This document shows, in pieces, positions 34,659-43,929 of a DNA stretch of 64,000 nt (position 1 is its first letter; every line of letters begins with the position of its first letter). The DNA is from Anaerotalea alkaliphila (GTDB lineage: Bacteria; Bacillota; Clostridia; Lachnospirales; Vallitaleaceae): assembly GCF_010179735.1 (NCBI RefSeq), contig NZ_JAAEEH010000006.1:34236-98235 (forward strand). Reading direction: 5' to 3'. The notes beneath the pieces are model-generated. The model was not told the DNA's origin. It saw only the letters and a list, made by a program, of their open reading frames with translations, and did no database searches. The position numbers and the translations under genes were made by a program.

Positions 34659-35560
34659 TCAGTCGATTGAGGCGTACGATGCTGTATGCGCCGGGCAACA
34701 ACGCCGGCATGGTGCGGGATGTCCACATCTATGGTTCGGACTCCATCATGTTCGACCTGGAGGATTCGGTTTCTGTACACGAAAAGGACTCGGCCCGTTT
34801 CCTGGTCTACCAGACGCTGCGTACCATGGATTATGGAAGGAAGGAAACCGTGGTCCGTGTGAACGGCCTGGACACACCCTATGGCCTGGAGGATTTCAAT
34901 GCGATTGTCCGGGCGAAGCCGGACATCATCCGGCTTCCCAAGACGGAAACGCCGGAGGATGTCATGGAAGCCGACCGGCTGATCACCGGCATCGAGGAGG
35001 AGATCGGCATGGAGGTGGGAACCATCAAGATGTTCGCGGCCATCGAGAGTGCCTTGGGCATCCTGAACGCCTATCCCATCGCCAAAGCCAGCAAACGGCT
35101 TGTGGGTATCGCCATCGGCGCGGAAGACTATGTGACGGACCTGAAGACCACCCGGTCGAAGGAGGGCGTGGAGCTGCTGATGGCAAGGAGCCAGATTGTG
35201 GTGGCTGCCAGGGCGGCGGGCATCTCCGCCATCGATACCGTTTTTTCGGATGTGGATGACGAGGAAGGCCTGATTCGGGAGACGGCGCTGGTCAAACAGC
35301 TGGGATTCGACGGGAAGTCGGTAATCAATCCGCGGCAGATCGATCCGGTGCACAAGATCTTCACTCCTGGCAGCAAGGAGATCCACAACGCACTCAACGT
35401 CATCGAAGCCATCAAGGAGGCGGAGGCCAAGGGGTCCGGTGTGATTTCCCTAAACGGGAAGATGATAGACAAACCAATTGTTGACAGGGCAAAAAGGGTT
35501 CTTGACCTGGCCGTTGTCGCCAGGGCGTACAATCCGGAAAGTGGTGAAGTGCTATGCTGA
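34655..35560 (+). CDS. citE: Citrate lyase beta subunit (citryl-ACP lyase)
   Basis: This subunit splits citryl-ACP into oxaloacetate and acetyl-ACP. The 301-residue TIM barrel has MLYAPGNNAGM, the metal-binding glutamate in MFDLEDSV, RLPKTETPEDV and the GAEDYVTDL motif usual for CitE. ATG at 34655 with GGGAGGT upstream is chosen. It overlaps citD and citF by 4 and 7 bases. Confidence 0.95.
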   Translation: MISRLRRTMLYAPGNNAGMVRDVHIYGSDSIMFDLEDSVSVHEKDSARFLVYQTLRTMDYGRKETVVRVNGLDTPYGLEDFNAIVRAKPDIIRLPKTETPEDVMEADRLITGIEEEIGMEVGTIKMFAAIESALGILNAYPIAKASKRLVGIAIGAEDYVTDLKTTRSKEGVELLMARSQIVVAARAAGISAIDTVFSDVDDEEGLIRETALVKQLGFDGKSVINPRQIDPVHKIFTPGSKEIHNALNVIEAIKEAEAKGSGVISLNGKMIDKPIVDRAKRVLDLAVVARAYNPESGEVLC

Positions 35561-37092
35561 ATGCAGTCGATCGGGAAATCCCCGAATATCTGGAAGGTTA
35601 CGGAAAGATGAAGCTGTTCGACAAATTCAAGGAAGGGTCCGTCAAGGATCTGGACAGGTTCCAGGACCGGCTTGTCTATCCGAACCGCAAGAAGATCATC
35701 TCTTCCATCAAGAGGGCGGTGGAAGCCGTCGGACTGAAGGACGGGATGACGATCTCCTTCCACCACCATTTCCGCAGTGGCGACCTGACCATAAATCTGG
35801 TGTTGAACGAGCTTGCCTCCATGGGGTTCAAGGACCTGATCGTGTCCGCCAGTTCCCTGACGGACGTGCACGCGGCCTTGATCCCCCTGGTGCGGGAGGG
35901 GGTCATCCGTAAGTTCGAGACCAGCGGCCTCCGGGGAGGGCTGGCGGAATTCATCTCCAACGGAATGATGGAAATCCCCATCCAGATCCGCTCCCATGGA
36001 GGCCGGGCCCGGGCGATCGTAAACGGGGACCTGCACATCGATGTGGCCTTCCTGGGTGTGTCCTCCTGCGATGTCTACGGGAACGCCAACGGATTCACGG
36101 GACAGAACGCCTGCGGTTCCCTGGGATATGCGAAGGTGGATGCGGAATACGCCGACCACGTCGTCATGATCACCGACAACCTGGTGGAGTGTCCGAACAT
36201 CCCCTTCAGCATCCCCCAGAACCAGGTGGACCATGTGGTGGTGGTGGACAAGGTGGGGGATACCGCGGGAATCATGTCCGGGGCGACCCGTTTCACCAAG
36301 AACCCCAGGGACCTGCTGATTGCAAGGCATGCGGCGGATGTGGTGGAAGCCTCGGGATACTTCTACGACGGGTTCTCCCTGCAGACCGGTTCCGGAGGGG
36401 CCTCCCTTGCGACAACAAGGTTCCTGAGCGAAAAGATGGCCCGGCGGGACATCAAGGCCAGTTTTGCCTTGGGAGGCATCACCGGACAGATCGTCAAGAT
36501 GCATGAGGAAGGCCTGATCGGCAAGCTGCTGGACGTACAGAGTTTCGACCTGACGGCCGTGCAGTCCTTAAGGAAAAACCCCAACCACTATGAGATCAGC
36601 GCCGCATACTATGCCAACCCCGACGACGAGGGAAGCGCGGTCAACCAGCTGGACGTGGTCATCCTGAGCGCCCTGGAGATCGATGTGGATTTCAACGTGA
36701 ACGTGATGACCGGTTCCGACGGGGTCATCCGGGGAGCCTCGGGAGGCCACTGCGATACGGCTGCGGGGGCCTGCGTCACCATCATCGTGGCCCCCCTGCT
36801 GCGGGGAAGGATCCCCACAGTCTGCGACCGGGTCCATACCATCATCACCCCCGGAAAAACGGTGGATGTGCTGGTGACGGACCAGGGAATCGCCGTCAAC
36901 CCCCTCCGGCCGGAACTGCAGGAGCGCCTGATGAAGTCAGGACTGCCGGTCTGTTCCATAGAGGACCTTAAGGAGCGGGCCTACAAGCTGACAGGGGTTC
37001 CCCGGGAGATCCGGGTGGAAGACAGGATTGTGGGCGTCGTCAACTACAGGGACGGCTCGGTCATCGACGTCATCCGACAGGTGGCAAAATAG
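35554..37092 (+). CDS. citF: Citrate lyase alpha subunit (citrate CoA-transferase)
   Basis: This subunit swaps the acetyl group on CitD for citrate. The 512-residue length is normal for CitF. Visible signs are MTISFHHHFRSGDLTINLVL near residue 65, LGVSSCDVYGNANG, ALGGITGQIVKMHEEG and GASGGHCDTAAGA. It starts inside the end of citE and is followed directly by citX. Confidence 0.95.
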   Translation: MLNAVDREIPEYLEGYGKMKLFDKFKEGSVKDLDRFQDRLVYPNRKKIISSIKRAVEAVGLKDGMTISFHHHFRSGDLTINLVLNELASMGFKDLIVSASSLTDVHAALIPLVREGVIRKFETSGLRGGLAEFISNGMMEIPIQIRSHGGRARAIVNGDLHIDVAFLGVSSCDVYGNANGFTGQNACGSLGYAKVDAEYADHVVMITDNLVECPNIPFSIPQNQVDHVVVVDKVGDTAGIMSGATRFTKNPRDLLIARHAADVVEASGYFYDGFSLQTGSGGASLATTRFLSEKMARRDIKASFALGGITGQIVKMHEEGLIGKLLDVQSFDLTAVQSLRKNPNHYEISAAYYANPDDEGSAVNQLDVVILSALEIDVDFNVNVMTGSDGVIRGASGGHCDTAAGACVTIIVAPLLRGRIPTVCDRVHTIITPGKTVDVLVTDQGIAVNPLRPELQERLMKSGLPVCSIEDLKERAYKLTGVPREIRVEDRIVGVVNYRDGSVIDVIRQVAK

Positions 37093-37093
37093 G

Positions 37094-37651
37094 ATGGGAG
37101 CAAAAAAGGATCCCTCCGGCAGGCCGGTCAGTCTGGACGAGCTGCTGGAGGCGAGGGAGCGGAGGAAGCGCAAGCAGGAGGAGCTACTCCTAAGGTATGG
37201 GGGCGCCCTGATATCCTTCATGGTCAACATGCCCGGGGCATGCAAGGAGACCCTGCTGTCCAGAAACCTGCACGCCCTGGGGGATGCATGGATCCTGGAA
37301 ATGGTACGCGGGCAAAACATGCCGCTGCTGCATAGGGAGATCGTTGAAAAGAACACCGGAACGGAAGGGTACTACTGCATCGGGATTCCCCCCATGGAAT
37401 TGAAAAGGGAAGCGCTGAAGGTGGAGGAAGGCCGGCCGGTGGGAAGGCTCCTGGATATCGACGTCCTGGACCAGGAGGGGAACATCCTGTCAAGGAGCCT
37501 GTTCCACCTGGAGAAGCGAAAATGCCTGCTCTGCGGGGAAGAAGCCGCAGTCTGTGCCAGAAGCCGGAAGCATGCCCATAAGGACATCCTGGAGCGCATG
37601 GAGGAGATGTACCGGGAAGCGGTGCAGGCAGGCGACACGCAAGCTATTTGA
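37094..37651 (+). CDS. citX: Citrate lyase holo-ACP synthase
   Basis: This enzyme transfers the phosphoribosyl-dephospho-CoA prosthetic group onto Ser14 of CitD. The 185-residue protein matches CitX through SLDELLEARERRKRKQEELL, ISFMVNMPGACKE, DIDVLDQEG and RKCLLCGEEAAVCARSRKH. The ATG at 37094 lies 1 base after the citF stop. It works with CitG, encoded after the transporter genes. Confidence 0.92.
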   Translation: MGAKKDPSGRPVSLDELLEARERRKRKQEELLLRYGGALISFMVNMPGACKETLLSRNLHALGDAWILEMVRGQNMPLLHREIVEKNTGTEGYYCIGIPPMELKREALKVEEGRPVGRLLDIDVLDQEGNILSRSLFHLEKRKCLLCGEEAAVCARSRKHAHKDILERMEEMYREAVQAGDTQAI

Positions 37652-37730
37652 AGCCGCAGATGCGGCTTGCAAGATAGACAAGATACAGAGGAAACCAAAC
37701 AATACATTGAAAATCGGGAGGATTAGAAAA

Positions 37731-38729
37731 ATGGTGAAGATGAAGAAAATGATGGCGGCGGTTGCGCTGACGGCGGTTGCGGCACTGGCTTTGACGGGAT
37801 GCGGAGAAAAATCGGGGGAATACCCCACCGGCAAGATCGATTGCGTGGTTCCGGGAGGCGCCGGCGGCGGATGGGACACGGCCATGCGCACCGTGGTGAA
37901 GACACTGCAGGACACCGACCTGGTTTCCGTGCCGATGCCTGTGACCAACCTGCCCGGCGGCGGCGGCGGAGTCGCCCTGGCGGACCTCCAGAAGAAGGTG
38001 GGAGAGGACCGGGTGCTCACAATCTACTCTCCCCCGCTGCTGCTCATCAACCTGAATGGTTCCTCCGAATACGGCTATGAGGAGCTCACACCCATCGCCC
38101 AATTGATGACGGATTACGGCGCCTTCGTCGTCTCCAAGGACTCCAAGTACAAGACGATCAACGAGGTCATGGAGGCCCTGAAGGCCGACCCCACCAGCGT
38201 GAAGTTCGGGGGCAACTCCGCCGCGGGCAGCATGGACCATCTGCAATTCCTGGTGGCCGCCAAGGCTGCGGGAATCGAGGACCTGGAGAAACTGAACTAC
38301 ATCAGCTTCCAGAACAATGAGGGGGCGGCCCAGCTCCTGGGAGGACACATCGACATGCTGTCCACCGGTCTTGCCGACGTCTCCGCGCTGATCGAAAACG
38401 GCGACCTGGTGGGTCTGGCGTCCACAGCGGAGGAGCGTGCGGGAGAAGGCGTGATCGGAGAGATTCCCACACTGAAGGAGCAGGGAATCGACGCGGTGTT
38501 CTACAACTGGAGGGGACTGTTCGGACCCAAGGACATGCCTGCGGAAGCGGTGGCTTTCTGGGAAGAGACCTTGGCGACCATGGTGGAAGCACCGGAGTGG
38601 AGCGAGGCCTGCGCAAAAAACGGATGGTCCCAGACCTTTGCGAAATCGGAGGAGTTCAAGACGAACCTGGACCGATACAATGAAGAGTACAAGGTGATCC
38701 TGGACGAGATCGGAATGCTGAAGAAGTAA
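37731..38729 (+). CDS. tctC: Tripartite tricarboxylate transporter binding lipoprotein (TctC family)
   Basis: This is the extracellular binding protein for a tricarboxylate, here very likely citrate. The 332 residues have a signal peptide with lipobox LALTGC, and the mature part carries the family sign VVPGGAGGGWDTAMRTV and FGGNSAAGSMDHL. GGGAGGATT precedes the ATG; upstream starts are ignored as they fall in citX. It forms a three-part system with tctB and tctA. Confidence 0.93.
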   Translation: MVKMKKMMAAVALTAVAALALTGCGEKSGEYPTGKIDCVVPGGAGGGWDTAMRTVVKTLQDTDLVSVPMPVTNLPGGGGGVALADLQKKVGEDRVLTIYSPPLLLINLNGSSEYGYEELTPIAQLMTDYGAFVVSKDSKYKTINEVMEALKADPTSVKFGGNSAAGSMDHLQFLVAAKAAGIEDLEKLNYISFQNNEGAAQLLGGHIDMLSTGLADVSALIENGDLVGLASTAEERAGEGVIGEIPTLKEQGIDAVFYNWRGLFGPKDMPAEAVAFWEETLATMVEAPEWSEACAKNGWSQTFAKSEEFKTNLDRYNEEYKVILDEIGMLKK

Positions 38730-38768
38730 ACAAATAACCCCTACGGGGACAATTACGAGGTGAATCGA

Positions 38769-39239
38769 TTGAACAAGCATTTGAAAGCCGGAATCGGCAC
38801 ATCGGTTTTTGGGTTGACCTACACCCTGGGGGCCTGGGGCCTGCCCAGGTCGACCGTGGGCAACCCCATGGGACCTGTCATCTATCCCCTTTTCCTGGGG
38901 GGCATACTGACCATCCTGGGACTGCTGTCCATCATCATGGGCATCAGGGAACAGAAGGAAAAGGGTGTTGAAAAGCAGGAAGGCTTCAAGGTGACGCAGA
39001 CAGGCAAGCTGATCTTCATCAGCTGCGCCGCCGCCGTCCTCTACGCATTGACGTTCCAAGGACTGGGCTACGTTCTGGCCACATCCCTGTTCATGATGAT
39101 CGTGATGTTCGCATTGAACGGCAGGAAGCACTGGAGGTCCAACATTACCGTATCGGTTGCCTTCAGCATCGGGGTCTATCTGCTCTTCTCCAACCTGCTG
39201 TCCATACCGCTGCCCACCATGCCGTTTTTAGACATATAG
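38769..39239 (+). CDS. tctB: Tripartite tricarboxylate transporter small membrane subunit (TctB family)
   Basis: This 156-residue protein has four hydrophobic helices, as usual for TctB: an N-terminal helix, GPVIYPLFLGGILTILGLLS, a middle pair around LIFISCAAAVLYAL, and a last helix before PLPTMPFLDI. Start: TTG at 38769 has GAGGTG 6 bases upstream, while the GTG at 38760 overlaps that site. It needs TctA and TctC to work. Confidence 0.88.
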   Translation: MNKHLKAGIGTSVFGLTYTLGAWGLPRSTVGNPMGPVIYPLFLGGILTILGLLSIIMGIREQKEKGVEKQEGFKVTQTGKLIFISCAAAVLYALTFQGLGYVLATSLFMMIVMFALNGRKHWRSNITVSVAFSIGVYLLFSNLLSIPLPTMPFLDI

Positions 39240-39255
39240 AAAGGAGGTAGAATCC

Positions 39256-40791
39256 ATGCTTGATATTTTTCAGAATCTGTTGATGGGCTTTCAGGTCGCA
39301 TTGACACCCGAGATGCTGTTTTGGGTAACCCTGGGAGGCGTGCTGGGCACGATCGTAGGCATGCTGCCTGGACTCGGGCCTGCAACGGGTGTTGCGGTGC
39401 TGTTGCCCATGACCTTCACCATGGGTCCCACGGCTGCGCTGATCACCATGTGCGGCATCTACTACGGCGCCATGTTCGGCGGATCCAGAAGCTCCATCCT
39501 GATCAACACCCCGGGGGACGGCGCCGCCCTTGCGGCAACCTTCGACGGGTATCCCATGGCAAGGACGGGAAGGGCGGAGGCCGCCCTGGCCATGTCGGGG
39601 ATCGCCTCCCTGATCGGGGGACTGATCGCTGCGGTGATGATGGTCTTCATCGCAGCCCCCGTGTCCCGCTTCGCCATCAAATTCGGACCGGCGGAATATT
39701 TCCTGCTGATGATCGCGGCGCTTTCCATGACGGCGTCCATGTCCAAGAAGAACGTGGTCCGGGGATTCATCTCCATGTTCATCGGGCTGATGATCGCCAC
39801 GGTGGGACTGGACGCCCAGACGGGCACCAACCGGTTCACCTTCGGGATCATGGAGCTCCAGGGAGGCATCGACTTCCTGATCGTCATCATCGCCATCTAT
39901 GCCCTGGGGGAAGTGTTCAAGAGCTACAAGAGCATCCAGGAAGGCAAAGTCAAGATGCAGACCAAGTTCGGCAAGATCTGGATCACCAAGGAGGACTGGA
40001 AGAAGTGCTGGCGGCCCATCCTTAGGAGCACGCCTCTTGGCTTCATCATCGGGGCCCTGCCCGGTGCCGGCGGCACCATGGCTTCCCTGATGGCCTACAA
40101 CAATGAAAAACAGCTCTCCAAGAACCCCGACGATTTCGGCAAAGGGGAAATCGTGGGGTTGGCGGCCCCGGAAGCCGCAAACAATGCATCTTCGGTGGGT
40201 GCGCTGATCCCCATGCTGACCCTGGGGATTCCCGGCTCGGGAACCACGGCGGTCATGATGGGTGCGCTCCTGATGCTGGGACTGCAGCCCGGTCCCCTGC
40301 TCTTCACCAACAATCCGGATGTGGCCTGGGGACTGGTCGCCAGCATGTTCGTCGGAAACCTGATCCTTGGAATCGTGAACATCCCCTTGGCAGGCGTCCT
40401 GGTCCGTGTGCTGTCGGTGCCCCCCAGAATCCTGTATCCCATCGTCCTGGGGCTGGCGTTCATCGGCGTCTACGCCATCGGCAACAGCACCCTGGACTTC
40501 TACCTGATGATCCTGTTCGGCATGCTGGGACTGGGAATGGAGAAGGTGAAGATCCCCACAGCCCCCATGATCCTGGGCGTCATCGTCGGAGGCACCATGG
40601 AAGTCGCCTTCCGGCAGGCGCTGTCCATCTCCAACGGAAGCTATTCGATTTTTGTGAAGTCGCCGATTTCCGTTTCCCTGATTCTGATCATCGCCGTATC
40701 CATCCTGTTCCCTGTTGTAAAGGAATGGATCGCATCCAAGAGGAAGCCCCTTGTGGCAAGCTTCATGGATGGAGAGGACGGCGGCGTCTAA
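39256..40791 (+). CDS. tctA: Tripartite tricarboxylate transporter large membrane subunit (TctA family)
   Basis: This is the transport channel subunit. The 511 residues have about 11-12 helices and the TctA signature GTIVGMLPGLGPATGVAVLLP near residue 30, with the repeat copy GFIIGALPGAGGTMASLMAY at about 260. AAAGGAGGTAG precedes the start. It lies inside the citrate lyase operon, between citX and citG. Confidence 0.95.
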   Translation: MLDIFQNLLMGFQVALTPEMLFWVTLGGVLGTIVGMLPGLGPATGVAVLLPMTFTMGPTAALITMCGIYYGAMFGGSRSSILINTPGDGAALAATFDGYPMARTGRAEAALAMSGIASLIGGLIAAVMMVFIAAPVSRFAIKFGPAEYFLLMIAALSMTASMSKKNVVRGFISMFIGLMIATVGLDAQTGTNRFTFGIMELQGGIDFLIVIIAIYALGEVFKSYKSIQEGKVKMQTKFGKIWITKEDWKKCWRPILRSTPLGFIIGALPGAGGTMASLMAYNNEKQLSKNPDDFGKGEIVGLAAPEAANNASSVGALIPMLTLGIPGSGTTAVMMGALLMLGLQPGPLLFTNNPDVAWGLVASMFVGNLILGIVNIPLAGVLVRVLSVPPRILYPIVLGLAFIGVYAIGNSTLDFYLMILFGMLGLGMEKVKIPTAPMILGVIVGGTMEVAFRQALSISNGSYSIFVKSPISVSLILIIAVSILFPVVKEWIASKRKPLVASFMDGEDGGV

Positions 40792-40805
40792 AAGGAAAGA
40801 TGAAA

Positions 40806-41711
40806 ATGAGAGATGTTGGTTTGAGCAAGAGGTTGAGCCAGTATGCGGTGCAGGCGATGCTGTATGAAGTCACCGCGACGCCCAAGCCCGGACTGGTGGA
40901 CCGGGGGAATTCCGGTGCCCACAGGGACATGGACATCTTCACCTTCATGGGCAGCAGTGCCTCCCTGGCGCATTATTTCTTCCAATGCAGCCACCAGACC
41001 CAGTCCTATCTGGATTCCACCGGCCCCGGGGAGGCGGACTGCAGGGAGCTGTTCGGCATCCTGCGGGGGCTGGGCCTGGAGGCGGAGAGGAGCATGTTCG
41101 ACGCCACGAACGGCGTCAACACCCACAAGGGGCTGATCTTCTCCCTGGGGATCATCGTTTCGGCGGCCGCCTACTCCCTATGCAGGAGTGGATGTCCGGA
41201 TCCGGACATCCACGACATCTGCAGCGTGGTCTGCGCGTTGACGGAGGGGATTTGCGACAAGGACTTCAAGGGCGTGGAGGGCAAAGCCTTCCATACCGCA
41301 GGGGAAAAGCTCTATCTGCAGCATGGCATCAAGGGGATCCGGGGGGAGGCCGAGAAGGGGTATCCCATCGTCCGCGACGTGAGCTATCCGGTCATGAAGG
41401 AGCTGATGGAGCGTTCCGGCCATCCGATCAACGATATCTTCGTACAGGTCCTGTTCCATATCATGGCCGTGCTGGAGGACACCAATGTCCTGAACAGGCA
41501 CGACATGGGGGTTCTGGAGGAGGTGCAGGCCGCGGCACAGGAGGTGCTGGGTCTTGGGGGCGTGTTCACGGAAGCGGGAAGGGAGTCCATCCTGGAACTG
41601 GACCGGCTGTTCATCGAGAGGAACATCAGCCCCGGAGGTGCGGCCGACCTCCTTGCCGTCACCATCTTTTTCCACCTGTTGGATGTGCAGACCGCACGGG
41701 AAGAAGTATAG
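40806..41711 (+). CDS. citG: Triphosphoribosyl-dephospho-CoA synthase
   Basis: This enzyme makes the citrate lyase prosthetic-group precursor from ATP and dephospho-CoA. The 301-residue protein shows TPKPGLVDRGNSGAHRDMDI, TFMGSSASL and DATNGVNTHKGLIFSLG, all usual for CitG. ATG at 40806 fits the AAAGGA site best; ATG at 40800 is also in frame. It is the last gene of the citrate operon, and a strong terminator follows. Confidence 0.94.
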   Translation: MRDVGLSKRLSQYAVQAMLYEVTATPKPGLVDRGNSGAHRDMDIFTFMGSSASLAHYFFQCSHQTQSYLDSTGPGEADCRELFGILRGLGLEAERSMFDATNGVNTHKGLIFSLGIIVSAAAYSLCRSGCPDPDIHDICSVVCALTEGICDKDFKGVEGKAFHTAGEKLYLQHGIKGIRGEAEKGYPIVRDVSYPVMKELMERSGHPINDIFVQVLFHIMAVLEDTNVLNRHDMGVLEEVQAAAQEVLGLGGVFTEAGRESILELDRLFIERNISPGGAADLLAVTIFFHLLDVQTAREEV

Positions 41712-41726
41712 GATGTTGCAGTTGGA

Positions 41727-41766
41727 TCAAGCGGTTGCCGTTGGCAACCGCTTGATTTTGTGTTTT
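41727..41766 (+). terminator. Terminator of the citrate operon
   Basis: Perfect 14-bp arms ATCAAGCGGTTGCC and GGCAACCGCTTGAT with loop GTT, then a T-rich tail. Confidence 0.9.
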
Positions 41767-41788
41767 TCAAGAAGAGGAGGTGGTTTGC

Positions 41789-42829
41789 GTGGAGACATAC
41801 TTGTGGATTGCCGCCACTCTGGCCGTGGGTGCCATGGGAGGGGCCTTGGGCAGGAGGCTGCGGATGCCGGCAGGCGCCATGGTAGGAGCCATCCTGTGTG
41901 TTGCGGTGCTGGGCATCCTCTTCCGGCAGGCGGATGTCCCTGCCTTGGCCCGCCCGGTGATGCAGATCATGGGAGGGGCCTACCTGGGGCATTCGTTCCG
42001 GAAAAGGGATCTGCTGCTGATCGGTTCCATGTACAAGGTGATGGCCGCCATGGTTGCGTTCATGTTGGGCATGAGCGTACTCATGGGCTATGTATTGGCG
42101 GAGGCCTGCGGCATCGACCTGGCAACGGCGCTTTTTTCCGTCGCACCGGGAGGACTTTCGGACATGGCGTTGGTGGCCCACGAACTGGACGCCGACATGG
42201 CGACCGTGTCCGTGATGCAACTGTTCCGCCTGTTCAGCATCTACCTCCTGTATCCGCCGTTTTTCCGGATGCTTGGGCGGGGGAGGGAGACGGTGCCGAA
42301 CCCGGTCCGATTGCCCCCTCCTGTCCGTGGATGCGGTGGCAGCTGGAAAAGGATGGCCGGAACCCTGGCGGCCGCCTCCCTGGGAGGGGTGCTCCTCATG
42401 GGGGCGGGGGTTCCGGCGGGCGGCCTGATCGGGGCCGTCCTGGGGAGCGGAGCCTTCAATATGATGACTCCCGGCGGCTGTGTGCCCAGGAACCTGCGGT
42501 TTTGGACCCAGGTCGGGGTGGGGGCCATGATCGGGACCAGGATGTCTTCGGACACGCTCCAACAGCTGTCCGGGCTGGCCCTTCCCGTACTCATCCTGAC
42601 GGTGGGCCTCCTTGTCATGACCCTGTGCCTGGGCCTGGTGATCCGGAGGTTCTCCTCCATGGATCTGGCGACGGCGCTGCTCTGCGCGACGCCGGGCGGA
42701 ATCCAGGAGATTGCCATGCTGTCCGAGGACATGTCCTGCGACACCGCTTCGGTGCTGATGATGCACACCGTCCGGTTGGTGTCCGTCATCGCTATCTTCC
42801 CCACCCTCATCCTGGTGCTGACAGCATGA
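41789..42829 (+). CDS. AbrB family membrane protein (putative regulator/transporter)
   Basis: This 346-residue membrane protein has two similar halves, each ending with a Gly-rich motif: LFSVAPGGLSDMALVAHELD and LLCATPGGIQEIAMLSEDM. This matches the AbrB/ammonia-monooxygenase-like membrane family, whose function is uncertain. GTG at 41789 has GAGGAGG 8 bases before it. It follows the citrate operon terminator but may receive readthrough, so a link to organic acid transport is possible and unproven. Confidence 0.8.
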   Translation: METYLWIAATLAVGAMGGALGRRLRMPAGAMVGAILCVAVLGILFRQADVPALARPVMQIMGGAYLGHSFRKRDLLLIGSMYKVMAAMVAFMLGMSVLMGYVLAEACGIDLATALFSVAPGGLSDMALVAHELDADMATVSVMQLFRLFSIYLLYPPFFRMLGRGRETVPNPVRLPPPVRGCGGSWKRMAGTLAAASLGGVLLMGAGVPAGGLIGAVLGSGAFNMMTPGGCVPRNLRFWTQVGVGAMIGTRMSSDTLQQLSGLALPVLILTVGLLVMTLCLGLVIRRFSSMDLATALLCATPGGIQEIAMLSEDMSCDTASVLMMHTVRLVSVIAIFPTLILVLTA

Positions 42830-42889
42830 AAATGATGCAAGGGTGGAACAGGGGGACGGTTCTTCCGTACCATCCGGATGCAGAGGGGG

Positions 42890-42919
42890 TTGCCTTCTCC
42901 CGGTGGGGTCTGTTATACT
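42890..42919 (+). promoter_or_regulatory. uppP promoter
   Basis: TTGCCT (42890-42895), 18 bases, TATACT (42914-42919). Confidence 0.5.
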
Positions 42920-42991
42920 TCTAACTGGACCAGGCGGCGTGTGCAAGTGCAGGCTGTCCAACGGCATTGGAGAAGAAAGGCGTTGTGAGAC

Positions 42992-43819
42992 ATGAATTTG
43001 TTCATTGAACTGTTGAAAGCGATCCTGCTGGGGGTGGTGGAGGGCATCACCGAATGGCTGCCGGTGAGCAGCACCGGGCATATGATCCTGGTGGAGGAAT
43101 TCGTCCGTTTGGACGCCTCGGATGCCTTCAAGGAGATGTTCTTCGTGGTCATCCAGCTGGGGGCCATCCTAGCGGTGGTGCTCCTCTTTTTTGGGAAGCT
43201 GAACCCTTTTGCCCCCTCCAAGACCTGGGAGGAGAAGAAGGATACGTTGGGGATCTGGCTGAAGGTCCTGGTGGGTGTGCTGCCCGCGGCGGTCATCGGT
43301 CTGCTTTTCGACGACTGGCTGAACGAGCACCTCTACAATTACCAGACGGTGGCGCTGATGCTGGTGGTCTACGGTGTCCTCTTCCTCCTGGTGGAGAACA
43401 GGAACCGTGGCCGTGCCCCAAGGATTGAAAGTTTCCATGACCTGGGGTACAAGACAGCCTTCCTGATCGGGGTGTTCCAGGTGCTGGCACTGATTCCGGG
43501 GACCTCCCGCTCGGGGGCCACCATCATCGGAGGAATCCTGCTGGGCACCTCCCGGTTCATCGCGGCGGAGTACTCCTTCTTCCTGTCCATCCCGGTGATG
43601 TTCGGCGCCAGTGCGCTGAAGCTGGTCAAGTTCGGTTTCTCCTTCACGGGGACGGAGATGGCGGTCCTGGGGGTGGGGATGGTGGTGGCCTTCGGGGTGT
43701 CGGTCCTGGCCATCAAGTTCCTGTTGGGGTACATCAAACACCATGACTTCAAGGTCTTCGGTTGGTACCGGATTGCCTTGGGGGTCCTGGTGATGGCCTA
43801 CTTCCTTCTAGGGGCGTAG
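42992..43819 (+). CDS. uppP: Undecaprenyl-diphosphatase
   Basis: This membrane enzyme recycles the undecaprenyl carrier for cell wall synthesis by removing one phosphate, and it can give bacitracin tolerance. The 275 residues have about eight helices, the catalytic region [18 protein letters not shown] near residue 15 and the GTSRSGATI motif near residue 170, as in BacA/UppP. Confidence 0.95.
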   Translation: MNLFIELLKAILLGVVEGITEWLPVSSTGHMILVEEFVRLDASDAFKEMFFVVIQLGAILAVVLLFFGKLNPFAPSKTWEEKKDTLGIWLKVLVGVLPAAVIGLLFDDWLNEHLYNYQTVALMLVVYGVLFLLVENRNRGRAPRIESFHDLGYKTAFLIGVFQVLALIPGTSRSGATIIGGILLGTSRFIAAEYSFFLSIPVMFGASALKLVKFGFSFTGTEMAVLGVGMVVAFGVSVLAIKFLLGYIKHHDFKVFGWYRIALGVLVMAYFLLGA

Positions 43820-43854
43820 GTTTTGGAACCGTCCCCTCGGACCATTTTCCTTCC

Positions 43855-43883
43855 TTGAAGGGAGTGGTGTACAGGAGTATAAT
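43855..43883 (+). promoter_or_regulatory. Promoter of the thioesterase gene
   Basis: TTGAAG (43855-43860), 17 bases, TATAAT (43878-43883), about 47 bases before the ATG. Confidence 0.65.
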
Positions 43884-43929
43884 GGACGGAGAGCCAACCG
43901 AATGGCATCCAGAAGAATAGGGGGAGACG

